Positions 33,057 to 42,744 of a DNA stretch of 64,000 bases are shown in pieces (position 1 is the stretch's first letter; each line of letters opens with the position of its first letter). The stretch covers positions 2,972,786 to 3,036,785 of the forward strand of contig NW_022985438.1 of NCBI RefSeq assembly GCF_010093595.1, written 5' to 3'. The position numbers and the translations under genes were made by a program. The DNA is from Mytilinidion resinicola. Taxonomy: Eukaryota; Ascomycota; Dothideomycetes; Mytilinidiales; Mytilinidiaceae. The notes below the pieces were generated by a model. It had not been told where the DNA came from. It worked only from the letters and a program-made list of their open reading frames with translations, and ran no database searches.

Positions 33057-33888
33057 ATAGTTTAACGGAAAAGCGTCTGCGATCGCGAAGTCTCTGTACG
33101 CTACTACGACATCTATTGGAGTCTTACTAATATTGACGCCATACCGATCTAAAGTAGAGGGTTACTCTCGAGGCCTATTCAATTTTTGCTATTCTCTAAG
33201 TATAAAGGCAATATAACGCAGATTACGAACGATTCCGACCTCCTTAGGAGTTGAAGTGGTACGTCCGTAGACACTTTCCGCTCTATTCGAGGCTAAAGTT
33301 TGCTAATAATGAGCTTCTCGTATGATCTAGCATGTGTTGAACTTCTCTATTCTACCATTCTTTCTTTCAGCTAGAAATAGGGGCACAGGTTTGCAGCATC
33401 TCAGCAGTAATAATCTGCTCGACCAGGGCAGAGAATCCTCCACTAGAAAGGAGCCTGAGCTTCCAAGGCTTACAAAACTATATGGGGCCCAAATTCGTTG
33501 ACCCGGGACAGAATTGAGGCCCCTCGCTAAAACTTGACAATTTCTGGTGGGTAAGTTACATCTGAGACTGCGCCGAAGCTGAGCCGGGCCTGAGCCGAAC
33601 TCAGCCACAGCGGCGAAGGGTCACGTGAGCAGCGGGGGTTGGGCAGCGTGCACATTAGAGTGGTATAACGTTGTATCATTAAACATATAACAGACTACTT
33701 TATTACCCAATGAGAGAATATCGCAGTCGACCAAAACTATCATGACTCTGGACTGATTAATGATGCTCTAAACTATAGATGTCGTTGAATGCTATGAGCG
33801 ATGCGTTAAAAGTCATGTGACTCAGTGAATTTCAGTCAGTGAATTTCAAATGGATAATCTAATGGTAGTAAATGTACCACCACCCTTA
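33057..33888. other. AT-rich convergent spacer
   Basis: No gene. A 14-15 bp direct repeat (CAGTGAATTTCA) occurs near 33823-33849. Sequence after 33060 is AT-rich with TpA abundance and may be an old mutated repeat. Confidence 0.45.
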
Positions 33889-36002
33889 CTATCCCCAGCT
33901 CCTATACATTGCTTTATCGGCATCAGACAAGGCGTCCCACTTTGTCTTAAGATGCTTGTAATTTTTCCCTTCGCCACGTTGATCAGTCAGCCTGGTTTCA
34001 CACAAGCGTTTCTTCTTGAATATGAGGTACTTACCTTTATACCAAGCGGCGCTCTTCGTATCCTCGACTTGACCACCTCTAAATCCCCCCAACCACCACA
34101 GGAACCCTGCTCTCTCGGCGGCGGGAATTGCTTTTTGATTTCGAGAGAAAACCCCGAGTTCATGGACGTTGGTCGGTTCTGCAGCTTTTGCCCAACCAGG
34201 TGGGGGCCCTGGCAGGGGGGCTTCTGAGGGGTCTTCCTGGAGATCTTCTTGAGGGTCTTCTCGGGGGTCTTCCTGGGGGTCATCTTGGGGGTCTCCCAGG
34301 GGATCTTCTGGGGGTGCCACAACGGCCCCTCCCGCGACAGCCGCAGAATCCACTCCATCCGGCGGCCTCCTCCTCTTCCCCTGCGGGCCCTGCGCACCCA
34401 CCCCGAAGGCATCATCTTGTAACCTCACCTTCAGATGCTCCATCAAGAGCTCCGGGCCCGCAACCTCAGGATCCCCAAATATCCCCTTCGCTTTAACTAA
34501 CTCCCTCCGCACATTTCTCCTCAGCTGATTGATATCCGGTCGGTCTTCTTGCTGCGCCTCAACACACTTCTGCACCAGGCGCTCCAAATTCGTTGAGTAC
34601 ATCGCGCCATAGTTTTTCAGATGGTCGTCTACTATTCCATCCGCATACGGACTCTCGAGCTCTGGCTCCTCGAAGTCCATTATTTTTACTCGAATGTCTT
34701 TTAGGTGTCTGTAAGCGTAGCTGCTGCTTCGCATCAGCTGCCACATGACGAGCCCGACGGCCCAGATGTCGGTTTTATCCTTGAAAACGAGGGCATCTTG
34801 CTCGGGTTTCGATAGTCTCGCAACGTCCGCTTGGGAGTACATTTGCTCCTATGTTGCCGTTAGAATTGATTAGATATCAGTTGTCACGCCGTGGACTGTA
34901 AAGAAGGGCATCTCACAGGGGCTTTCCATCCCGGTGTTCCTTGTCTGCGCTCGAATTCCAAACCGTCCGTCATTTCGAGCGCAGTGCCGAAGTCGCCCAA
35001 CATTGGGGTGAGGTAGCCCATGTATGGCGGGTTTGGGTCACCGAGGAAGATATCTCCAGGTTTGATGTCGCGGTGGACGATTCTGTTCCAGCCTGGCTGC
35101 GGTGCTTGTGGTATGAATTCGCCGTTGGCGTCAAATTGTGACGAGTTTCCGATTTGGAGCACGTAGAGGGCTTCCGCGAGCGCGTCGAATATGACCCACA
35201 GATATATCTCTGGTATCTGTCTGATGACCAAGTAAGCATTATAGCCTAATGTAACAAGCATAAAGCGACATACTTTTTATTCCTTCGTGCTATTCCTTCG
35301 ATTTGCCATATATCTCCACCCGGGGCGTAATCCATGTATAGCAGGAACACATTCTCGTGGTCTGAATCACCCCAGCTCCGCAAGCCGATAATGTGCTTAC
35401 AGCCAACGTCAGACAGCTTCTCATGCAATCTTGCCTCATGTAGGAGATATTCTCTCGACTTAGCGCCACCCTCGCCACGGGAATGCTCGCTCCGTTTAAC
35501 TACCACCCGCTATTACCGGAGGCCGTTAGAAAAAGCACACGTCGGGGTCCATAAGGGGGTGTGAACTCACGTCAATTATGTTGTAGTCGGTGTCGACGTT
35601 GACGTAGAGATATATCGTCCGATGAGGAGGCCACGTCTTATTCCTATCGTGATCCCCGAAGCTGGGATCCAGTACGCGGGCATACACCCATTCCCCGGAG
35701 GCCATAACATCGTTGATGTGTTGTTGTTCGCTCGCGGTCGGAGAAGGTGGCTCGACGTTCGGGTTCGCGATCAAGTCGGTCTTTTCTTGGTCGTTCAGAT
35801 TGGCCCATTTTTGGAGTGCATCTATCTGCCCTCGTGGTGCTGCGAGAACGTTGGAACTAGCGATCAACGACGTGGAGTTTTAAGACTTACTCCCCCAGTA
35901 CGCGTAGGTCCGGATCTTTCCATAATGTTCCTCGAACCTTGCCCTGTCCTCCCGATCTAGCGCTAGTAGCAGCTCTTGTGATTCCGCCTGTGTTCCTGAC
36001 AT
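33889..36002 (-). CDS. Diverged protein kinase K2 with HMG-box-like domains at both ends
   Basis: CDS complement(join(33889..33968,34035..34848,34917..35220,35274..35509,35571..35839,35891..36002)), 604 aa. N-terminal small domain 1-70 (ARFEEHYGKIRTYAYWG, then IDALQKWANLNDQEKTDL). Kinase domain about 125-385: RVVVKRS (Lys132), HRDIKPGD (255-262, Asn replaced by Asp262), DFG (282-284), GTPGWKAPE (300-308), KTDIWAVGLVMWQLM. A linker of DPxEDPQED repeats follows, then a second small domain at about 535-604 (AERAGFLWWLGGF, YKHLKTKWDALSDADKAMYR). Introns match K1 in position and phase. Probably a duplicated sister of K1. Function unknown. Confidence 0.85.
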
Positions 36003-36838
36003 GGCGGATCCAACTTCCGAGTCGCACGCGGTACACGAAATACTATCTCTTAGTCCAGCTGAGTCTCAGGAAAAAGAGGACAGGAAGGTAAACTGACATT
36101 AACGTGTTGCCAATGACTGCACAAAGAGATTGAGAGGATACATGGTCGGAGCCCACAAAGACGACATCTCTCAAACTACGTTGTCCTTGTCTTCCGCAAA
36201 CGGCTGGTTACCTTAAAAGCTATACACATGACCGCACGTATCGTCGTAAGTTTCTGCCTCTATATTTCCATGCTGTGGGCTTCGCAAATCCTTACCAAAA
36301 GACTCCCTACTTTCATACTTTCAGCTTCGTGTTCACTCACCAAAACGACCGACGAGCGCAAGACTGAAAAGCCTTCCTCCTTCTCCAAATGCATATCTTC
36401 CTCCTCAACGCATACCCTTCCCATTGCCCTTTCGCTTTCCCCATTAGTAGACCGGAGACCTCCATGACATCCAACCCTCTCTACTATTCTTCCACACTTT
36501 CGCCCTGCCTCCCAACCCCCCCCGTAGATCCTAGGTAAGTACGCAGCACCTCGAAGTCATAGCCTTATCATTGCCCTTCGCTTCCTCCAACTCCCAATGC
36601 TAGCATTAGTAGAACCGAGAACGCCGTGACAGCCAGCCCCTCGATACTACTCCTTCTCTCTGCCTCTCTTCTTCCCTCCTCCCGTAAATCCATACTTGCA
36701 CAAGCACTTTCACGCCTCTCCCACTACCCCCTCCACTCACAACCTCTCACTCATCAAACCACCCCACCCCTCCCCTCACAGCGAACACAAAAGTCTCCAA
36801 TCATCAAAAAGAACCAACACAAGCATCAAATTAACCAA
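36003..36838. other. Spacer with a diverged direct repeat
   Basis: Promoter of K2 and 3' region of the DUF2985-like gene. A diverged direct repeat of roughly 120 bp occurs at about 36415-36535 and 36566-36692 (shared TTGCCCTT.CGCTT, ATTAGTAGA, CCGTAGATCC/CCGTAAATCC). Confidence 0.45.
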
Positions 36839-39072
36839 CTACTTCTCCCCCCCCTCCTCCTCCCCCTCCCCCACCCTCCCCTGCTCCTTCCTCGCCTTCT
36901 CCCTCCTCTTCCTCTCCTCCTTCCGCTCCTTCTTCCCCACCTTGACCCCCTTCGCCTTCAACCCCTTCTCCTTCCTCAGCTTCTTCAACGCCTCCTCTGT
37001 CAACCCCTGCCTAAACATCTGCTCCACCACCATCTTCTTCCTGCTCCTCCGATCCCCGACCGTAATCGTGATGCCCGCACTGATATTACAGCAAATCGAG
37101 CACGTCAAAATCACCGCTGTGAGCGCCTTGGGCCGGTCCTTATAATAGATCCCCCACGTGGTCCCGCCCAGCGCCATCTGGAAGCACGAGTGGCAGTCCA
37201 GCAGCACGACGATGGTAATCAGCAGGCGCAGCGAGAACGCGCGATGCGTAAACGTCTCGTGGGGTTTGTAGAACGTGTGGCTCTTGGCGAACTTGCCCTG
37301 GTGGTACTCGAGCTTGCGCTGCTGCTCCTCGGTGAGCACGATGCCCTCCGGGTCCTCGTCGGACTTGTCGATGACGGACTGGTTCTCGATGTCGCGGTTG
37401 CTGTCGGGCAGCGTGGGCAGTTCGTTGTGGTCGCGCAGCTCGGGCAGGGCGCGCTGCTTGCGCAGTTTCCAGGTGAGGTGCGCGTAGCGCGCGATGAAGA
37501 TCATGTGGTACGTGTCGACGGCGCGGAAGGGCGCGAAGCCGATGCCGACGACGCAGAAGAGGGCTGTGAGGATTTGGTCGCAGATTTCGATGAAGTAGGC
37601 TTGCCGGTCGCCGACGGAGATCCAGCCTGGGACGGGTATTAGGACTTGTAGATTTTGGAGGGGATTGGTGGTTAGGGGGCAACGTACCGATGATGAAGAG
37701 GACCCAGGCGGCGCCCCAGAAGGTAAGTAAAAATGCGTATAATGTGACGAAGAATCCAACAGCTGATGCAATGTTAGCAATGTTCCATTAGTATTCCTTG
37801 GAGTACTTACGCTTTTGAACATATTTTCCAAACCCACGCATCCCTCTCTTGAAAGCAGCTCGTCGCGAGTGTAATAGATGTCTGACGTGGTCGTTCAATT
37901 CCGCTTTATCCTCCGCACTCCATCCCTCTAGCGACGCGCCATGTGGCAGGACAGCGTAGTTGTGCCCTTCTTCCAGACTAGTCAACACAGAAGAGATGGT
38001 TGCCGAGCTTTCATATCGATTTAAGTACGGCCGTTGTGGATCCTTCTCCTCGTCATAGGCCTGGTCCTGGCTCGCGATGCCCTCGATTCCTTGGAGGAAG
38101 TTGTGTGGTGGCTCTCCGTGGGCAACGCCAATGTCTTCATCCGTGGAAGAGTCGGAATCGGTGGAATGCCTGGAGAGGTCGTATGTAGGTTGTCTGCGGT
38201 AGAAACTACCGAGGTTAGGGATGAAGAGGGAGTTTTGTACGTTGTTTAGGGTCGTGAGGGTTGCCACTTCGGGATCTGATAAAGGAGTTTCGATTAGCAT
38301 TTAGTACCGTATGGAGGCGGCAAAGTATCTTACCAATAACATCGAGCATGTCAATAATATTTGAATCATACTCCTGATGGTCCTGGCCAGACGCTGCAAG
38401 CATATTGGTGCCGGAAGGTAGCCTGTGCAGTATATTTCTAGCCGAAGTGCTCGCTCTTCGCCGCGAACCTGACGGAGCGATGGGTGGAACCGAGAGATTT
38501 TCGGAATTGCTTGGATGTGCAGATCCATCTTCCTGGACGGGTGAGAGGTAGTTCGATTGCGCTGTCATCTGCCTCCTAATGGCAAGGTCGTCGGCCAGGG
38601 CGGAGAGCTGCGGCCGTTGAGGCTCGGAGCTGCTCCGCCGGCGATTCGAGGGCCCATCGTTCGTGTCGTGCTGCTGAGTTTGAGGTACATTCGCAGACGA
38701 TCGCACTGGTTGCTGATATAAAGAGTTCGAGGACGCAAGTCTGCGTAGACGGAATCCCGAACCCGCCCGCGAAACCGTGGGACGTTGCGGAGTCGAGGAC
38801 AAGGATGGCTGCAGTGGCGCTGGTCTCCTGGGGACGATGGAAGTGAATGTGGGGCCTGTGGTGGTGGTGGTGGTGGTGGTGCTCAGCCCATTGCTGGAGG
38901 TGGTGGTATTTCTAGGTCCTGAGGTCGTGGTGACTGTGTTCGAGGATCGGGGGTCTGAAGAAGTAGTCGTCGTGGTTGTTGTGGTCGTTGATGAGGGCGG
39001 ATGGACAGAGATTGAAGGAGCATGATCGCGTCGCGAAGGCTCGTCTTGGCTGCTGGGACGGCGGTCTGCCAT
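36839..39072 (-). CDS. DUF2985-like fungal integral membrane protein
   Basis: CDS complement(join(36839..37626,37688..37762,37811..38275,38334..39072)), 688 aa. Residues 1-240 are disordered, with two poly-Thr runs and Ser/Arg patches typical of phosphorylated regions. After RRAAFKRGMRGFGKYVQK, exon 3 encodes a TM helix VGFFVTLYAFLLTFWGAAWV; then GWISVGDRQAYFIEICDQIL, TALFCVVGIGFAPFRAVDTY, and later TM segments SLRLLITIVVLLDCHSCFQM and AVILTCSICCNISAGITITV. This order matches the fungal DUF2985 family. The C-tail is Lys/Glu-rich (KKERKEERKRREKARKEQ). The tiny 75-nt exon 3 is required for the TM helix. Cellular role unknown. Confidence 0.85.
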
Positions 39073-40247
39073 CTGGATGAGGCGCTTTTCGAATGGTGAT
39101 GGTGGAGGATGGCGATCTTATCGAGAGGGCATCTAATCCGTCGTCTCAGACGCAAAAGCTTGTGCAGCGCCTGGACTTGCTTACCACAGCCACTAAGGCC
39201 GGCACATCCGCACGCCCCCGTCTTGTGATATGACGTATTGGGCGATGATTCGACGAGTTCAAGCTTGCATATGCACGATGGTCCGGGGTTGAGTTTGAAT
39301 CAGCAGAGGTCCGAGGGAGAGACCGTAGGGCACGTTGGGAGAGTATGGTGGTAGGTCGTTTGGACAATGGAAACACCACGGCGGCATCGTTTCAAAGCAA
39401 ATCGGATCGCTGCACCACCCCTTCCGGGCGTGGGAAGCGCCAAGGCTGCCATAATCGAGATGCCGTGAATTGGCGCTTCCGGCTTCCCGTCGGTGGATGC
39501 ATGCCACTCGCCAGGGTCCAGCTTTCTTTATTTCTTCACTTCTTCACTTCTTCATTTCTTCATTTCTTCATTTCTTCATTTCTTCATTTCTTCATTTCTT
39601 CATTTCTTCATTTCTTCATTTCTTCATTCTTCAGTTCTTCAATACTTCTAATATTTTCCAGCGCCATGGAAATCTCTTCGCCCATAGAATTTCTGTGTTG
39701 ATACATGTCGATCTAAATCTTGCCGCTCTTAAAGGCCCGAATGCAGTGCTCAGATTGTGCAACATGTTAGCTGCATTAGACAGCTTTTGGGTGCCAAACA
39801 ATGTTTAGGTGCCCCCGCTGTGAGTCAGCTTTTTCTCTTAGCGCGCAATCGAGCGCGGAAGTTTAGCATCAATGACTGATCCCGCTGACTTGTAATCATT
39901 TCCGAGTTCGGATCGTGATCCAATATACTATACAAAAGTCAACGATGACTGCTATACATGAGCCTCGTTGAAAACGCTACTCCCCCTGAGCGCCAAATGA
40001 ATCAAGACCACTCTATCCAACACCTTAGAAAGGAGATCCGAAAACGCCGTCGCTTGCCCCACAATCAATTCCCGCGATGTAGTAACAGGACTAAGTCAAA
40101 TGCCCTTCTCTGAATGAGTGCGGTCTTATACCAGTTACCCCATAGGCGAGATCCTCTGCCCAAGCAAATGTCCAAGAGGATGTTGTCTTTCTATTTGAAA
40201 GAGAAATGTTAGCTCAATAAAGAAGTGACTAGGAGAGCAGCATTTAA
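39073..40247. other. Intergenic, with an 8-bp satellite
   Basis: Promoter of the DUF2985-like gene up to about 39500, then the TTTCTTCA repeat and unremarkable sequence to the end of the fused hydrolase gene. Confidence 0.5.
39531..39627. repeat. 8-bp tandem repeat TTTCTTCA, about 12 copies
   Basis: Early copies read TTCTTCAC, later ones TTTCTTCA. The pyrimidine strand is open in two frames only because of the repeat. Confidence 0.9.
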
Positions 40248-42254
40248 TCATAATGTCGGTGCTCGCTTCAAACCCATGCAATATCGGACATATAGCGCAT
40301 CCTTGAAATGCTCGTGTCTGATTCCCGGCGGGCGCGCTGTCTCAAACTCCCGAAGGGCCGCAGGAAGACTGTAGCCTAAGCGCTCGACGAGGTAGCAGAC
40401 AAGAAAAAAGCCGGTGCGGTTGAAGCCGTAGTGACAGTGTACTCCAATCAAACCTTGCTTTCCTGAGGCAAAGACTGAATCTCCTGGAGGGGATGCTGAA
40501 AGCGATATGGCCTTTGCTTCGGTGGGTAGTGTTGTTGGAGTAGCCTGAGAAGTACCAGAGACTGCGGCCGTAGAGAGTGGAGCTGACGAAGATGTAGCCT
40601 GTGCGTCAGCAGCCGCAGATTCTGCCCCGGCCGCTCCAGGCTCAGAGCGAAGCTGGTCGATGAGTGCAATGAAGGCATTGACCTCGTCCACAGTGGGTGG
40701 AAGTTTAGACACGGTGGGAAATTTGCGGTACATGATGCCCCCAGCTTCGAGACCTGCCGGATCATACACTGGGCTCTCGTGGCTGATGTCGACTACCACT
40801 GCAATCTTTGTTTTCCACTCATCGACAAAAACCTTTGGGCAATGCTGCTCATCGACTTCACGCAGGGTCTTCATGGCACGGAAGACGCCCCCGATCGGTT
40901 CCGAGACGGGCTTCACTGCCTGCCATTTAGCTAGATTCTTTACATCCCACTTTCCTTCGGTAGTCAAATACTGCAACTGCCATCCGAGCGATAGACGGGC
41001 ATCCACGTGGGTTGACAGGAAGGTCCCGATGAGGCCAGCAAGAGTACGTGAAGTAGTAGGCGCATACAACAAAGCGTGCGACGCAGGGTGGGGAAGGACG
41101 GTCGTCTTGAGTACAAGCTTACGAGGAAGAGGCTCTGGGATATGGGTTCTCGATATCGGACTAATAGTACTTGATGAATCAAAGCCCGTGTCACATTCTC
41201 CTGTGGATGACAATGTCGAAGAAGTCGTCAAGTCGGGTAAATCCGAAGAATCCACCCCAGAGTCTTGCTTGGTCTCGCGGCGGGGCGGAGGCTTGGCCGC
41301 GGAGTCGATGGGCGCGGCAGAATCCGGCACTACTTGAGCCTTAGATGCAGGAGATCGGCCGCTATCAGAAACGTCTTTGCCAAGGAAAGAGGCGATATCT
41401 TTCAATTCACTAGCAGGAGTGACAAGGTCGGCTTCACCGGCTGCTAGAAAGACGGGTATTTGAAGCCCGGACCAGGTTTCCTTTCCGGGTAAGCCCCCTT
41501 GAGCGGCTCCAGAAGAGTAATCCGGAAGCATGCCTCGCGCCATGCGTCGCCAAACCGGGGTCTTGCTTTGCATATTGAAGCGCAATTGTAGCTTTTTGGC
41601 CTCCTCTTCTGCGCCTGGGCCGACGAATCTAGCAACACTTTTGCTCTCGGTACCACCTCGGCGATCCCACCATCGCATAGCGTCAAAAATGGGATTGGGG
41701 ATAGCAAGGAGCAACTTGAGTCTTTTGGCTTGGTCTTGGGTTGGAGGGGTAGCTTTCGGGCACACTGCCACAAGCCCCACTACGTGTCGCGATATCGCAT
41801 CAGCATATGGCGACGATGACGAAGCAAGAAGCGCAGCTAAAGAGCAACCCATGCTGTGGCCGATAAGAACAACGCCTTGATCATGTCCTTTGTCGCGATA
41901 GGATTCAATGACCACAGCGAGAAGACGGACTAGAGCATCGGTCGTATATGCCTCCCAGGTGGCCGGGGTGAATTGGGAGACGCCACAGCCGGGAAGGTCA
42001 ATGCTCAGACATGGCGCAAGGTTAATGAAGCTCACGAGCAGAGGATGGAACTGGGCCACGGATCCGCCAAGGCCATGGATGAAAACCAGCAATGGCACTG
42101 GCCGCGGCGTCTGAGGAAGCTTGTCGCCTTGGGAGTGGGGCCGGTAGAAAGTGCGGATTGCCGGATAGGTAAAATTGGTGGTTGGCACCGTGTACGACCT
42201 TATGGTGGAGTGTTTCTTAAGCAGGCCGGGATCGGTACTGGCGGCATCTGCCAT
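40248..42254 (-). CDS. Alpha/beta-hydrolase fused to a tyrosine/dual-specificity phosphatase
   Basis: 668 aa, single exon. The N-terminal half is an alpha/beta-hydrolase: oxyanion motif HGLGG (60-64), nucleophile elbow GHSMG (132-136), and AAGEADLVTPASELKDIASF near residue 275. A Ser/Pro-rich linker (about 290-380) follows. The C-terminal half resembles the cysteine phosphatase domain of mRNA-capping RNA triphosphatases: YDPAGLEAGGIMYRKFPTVS, then the signature HCHYGFNRTGFFLVCYLVER at about 605 (CX5R complete) and AALREFETARPPGIRHEHF. Both active sites look intact. Whether the phosphatase acts on RNA 5' ends, proteins or lipids is unknown. Confidence 0.88.
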   Translation of the reverse strand: MADAASTDPGLLKKHSTIRSYTVPTTNFTYPAIRTFYRPHSQGDKLPQTPRPVPLLVFIHGLGGSVAQFHPLLVSFINLAPCLSIDLPGCGVSQFTPATWEAYTTDALVRLLAVVIESYRDKGHDQGVVLIGHSMGCSLAALLASSSSPYADAISRHVVGLVAVCPKATPPTQDQAKRLKLLLAIPNPIFDAMRWWDRRGGTESKSVARFVGPGAEEEAKKLQLRFNMQSKTPVWRRMARGMLPDYSSGAAQGGLPGKETWSGLQIPVFLAAGEADLVTPASELKDIASFLGKDVSDSGRSPASKAQVVPDSAAPIDSAAKPPPRRETKQDSGVDSSDLPDLTTSSTLSSTGECDTGFDSSSTISPISRTHIPEPLPRKLVLKTTVLPHPASHALLYAPTTSRTLAGLIGTFLSTHVDARLSLGWQLQYLTTEGKWDVKNLAKWQAVKPVSEPIGGVFRAMKTLREVDEQHCPKVFVDEWKTKIAVVVDISHESPVYDPAGLEAGGIMYRKFPTVSKLPPTVDEVNAFIALIDQLRSEPGAAGAESAAADAQATSSSAPLSTAAVSGTSQATPTTLPTEAKAISLSASPPGDSVFASGKQGLIGVHCHYGFNRTGFFLVCYLVERLGYSLPAALREFETARPPGIRHEHFKDALYVRYCMGLKRAPTL

Positions 42255-42315
42255 GTGTCAGCGGCAGAACTAGAAGCCCTAAAAATGCAGCGTGAGGGCG
42301 AGGGGAAGCGGGAAG

Positions 42316-42744
42316 TTATGCAAGATGCAGGCGGGAGGGGTGCAGCTCTGAGGTCGTGATAAGGTCACATATTGTGGCAGGGTGCATGTCGATCCCGAGG
42401 AAAAGAGGCCTACCAGCTCCAATTGAGTCGGACACGTCGCTGAGGGAGCCGCTGGAGGCCGGTCGCTTCTGGCGATGCCATAGCCAGAGGGCGGGAAGGA
42501 AGCCACAGAAGGCCGCAACTTTGACCATGCCCACGAGCGTCACGGGACGGAGGGAGTGAGCCGAGTTTGAGGAGAAGATAGAGCGGAGAGCTGAAGATAT
42601 TGAGCTTCTTATAGGCGCGAGACAGGTCGCGAGAGCAGGATCGGTGAGCGATGGGAAGGCCTCTGCCCGGCCGGGCGCCAGCAGCAGGAGGAGCAGGGCG
42701 TGCGGCAGTGTCAGCAGTGCATGGCCGTGCGAATAGTCGTCCAT
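42316..42744 (-). CDS. Possible small membrane protein
   Basis: Open frame starting MDDYSHGHALLTLPHALLLL, with a hydrophobic start like a signal anchor and a second hydrophobic segment VGMVKVAAFCGFLPALWLW. A possible 66-nt in-frame intron (GTAGGC to CCTCAG) lies near the end. No family recognised. It ends 62 bp upstream of the fused hydrolase start, on the same strand. Could be spurious in GC-rich DNA. Confidence 0.35.
   Translation of the reverse strand: MDDYSHGHALLTLPHALLLLLLAPGRAEAFPSLTDPALATCLAPIRSSISSALRSIFSSNSAHSLRPVTLVGMVKVAAFCGFLPALWLWHRQKRPASSGSLSDVSDSIGAGRPLFLGIDMHPATICDLITTSELHPSRLHLA

Noticed and set aside
39345..39808. Phe/Ser/Leu-rich frames over the TTTCTTCA repeat
   Set aside because: Encoded by the simple repeat (FLHFFISS strings); no gene evidence.
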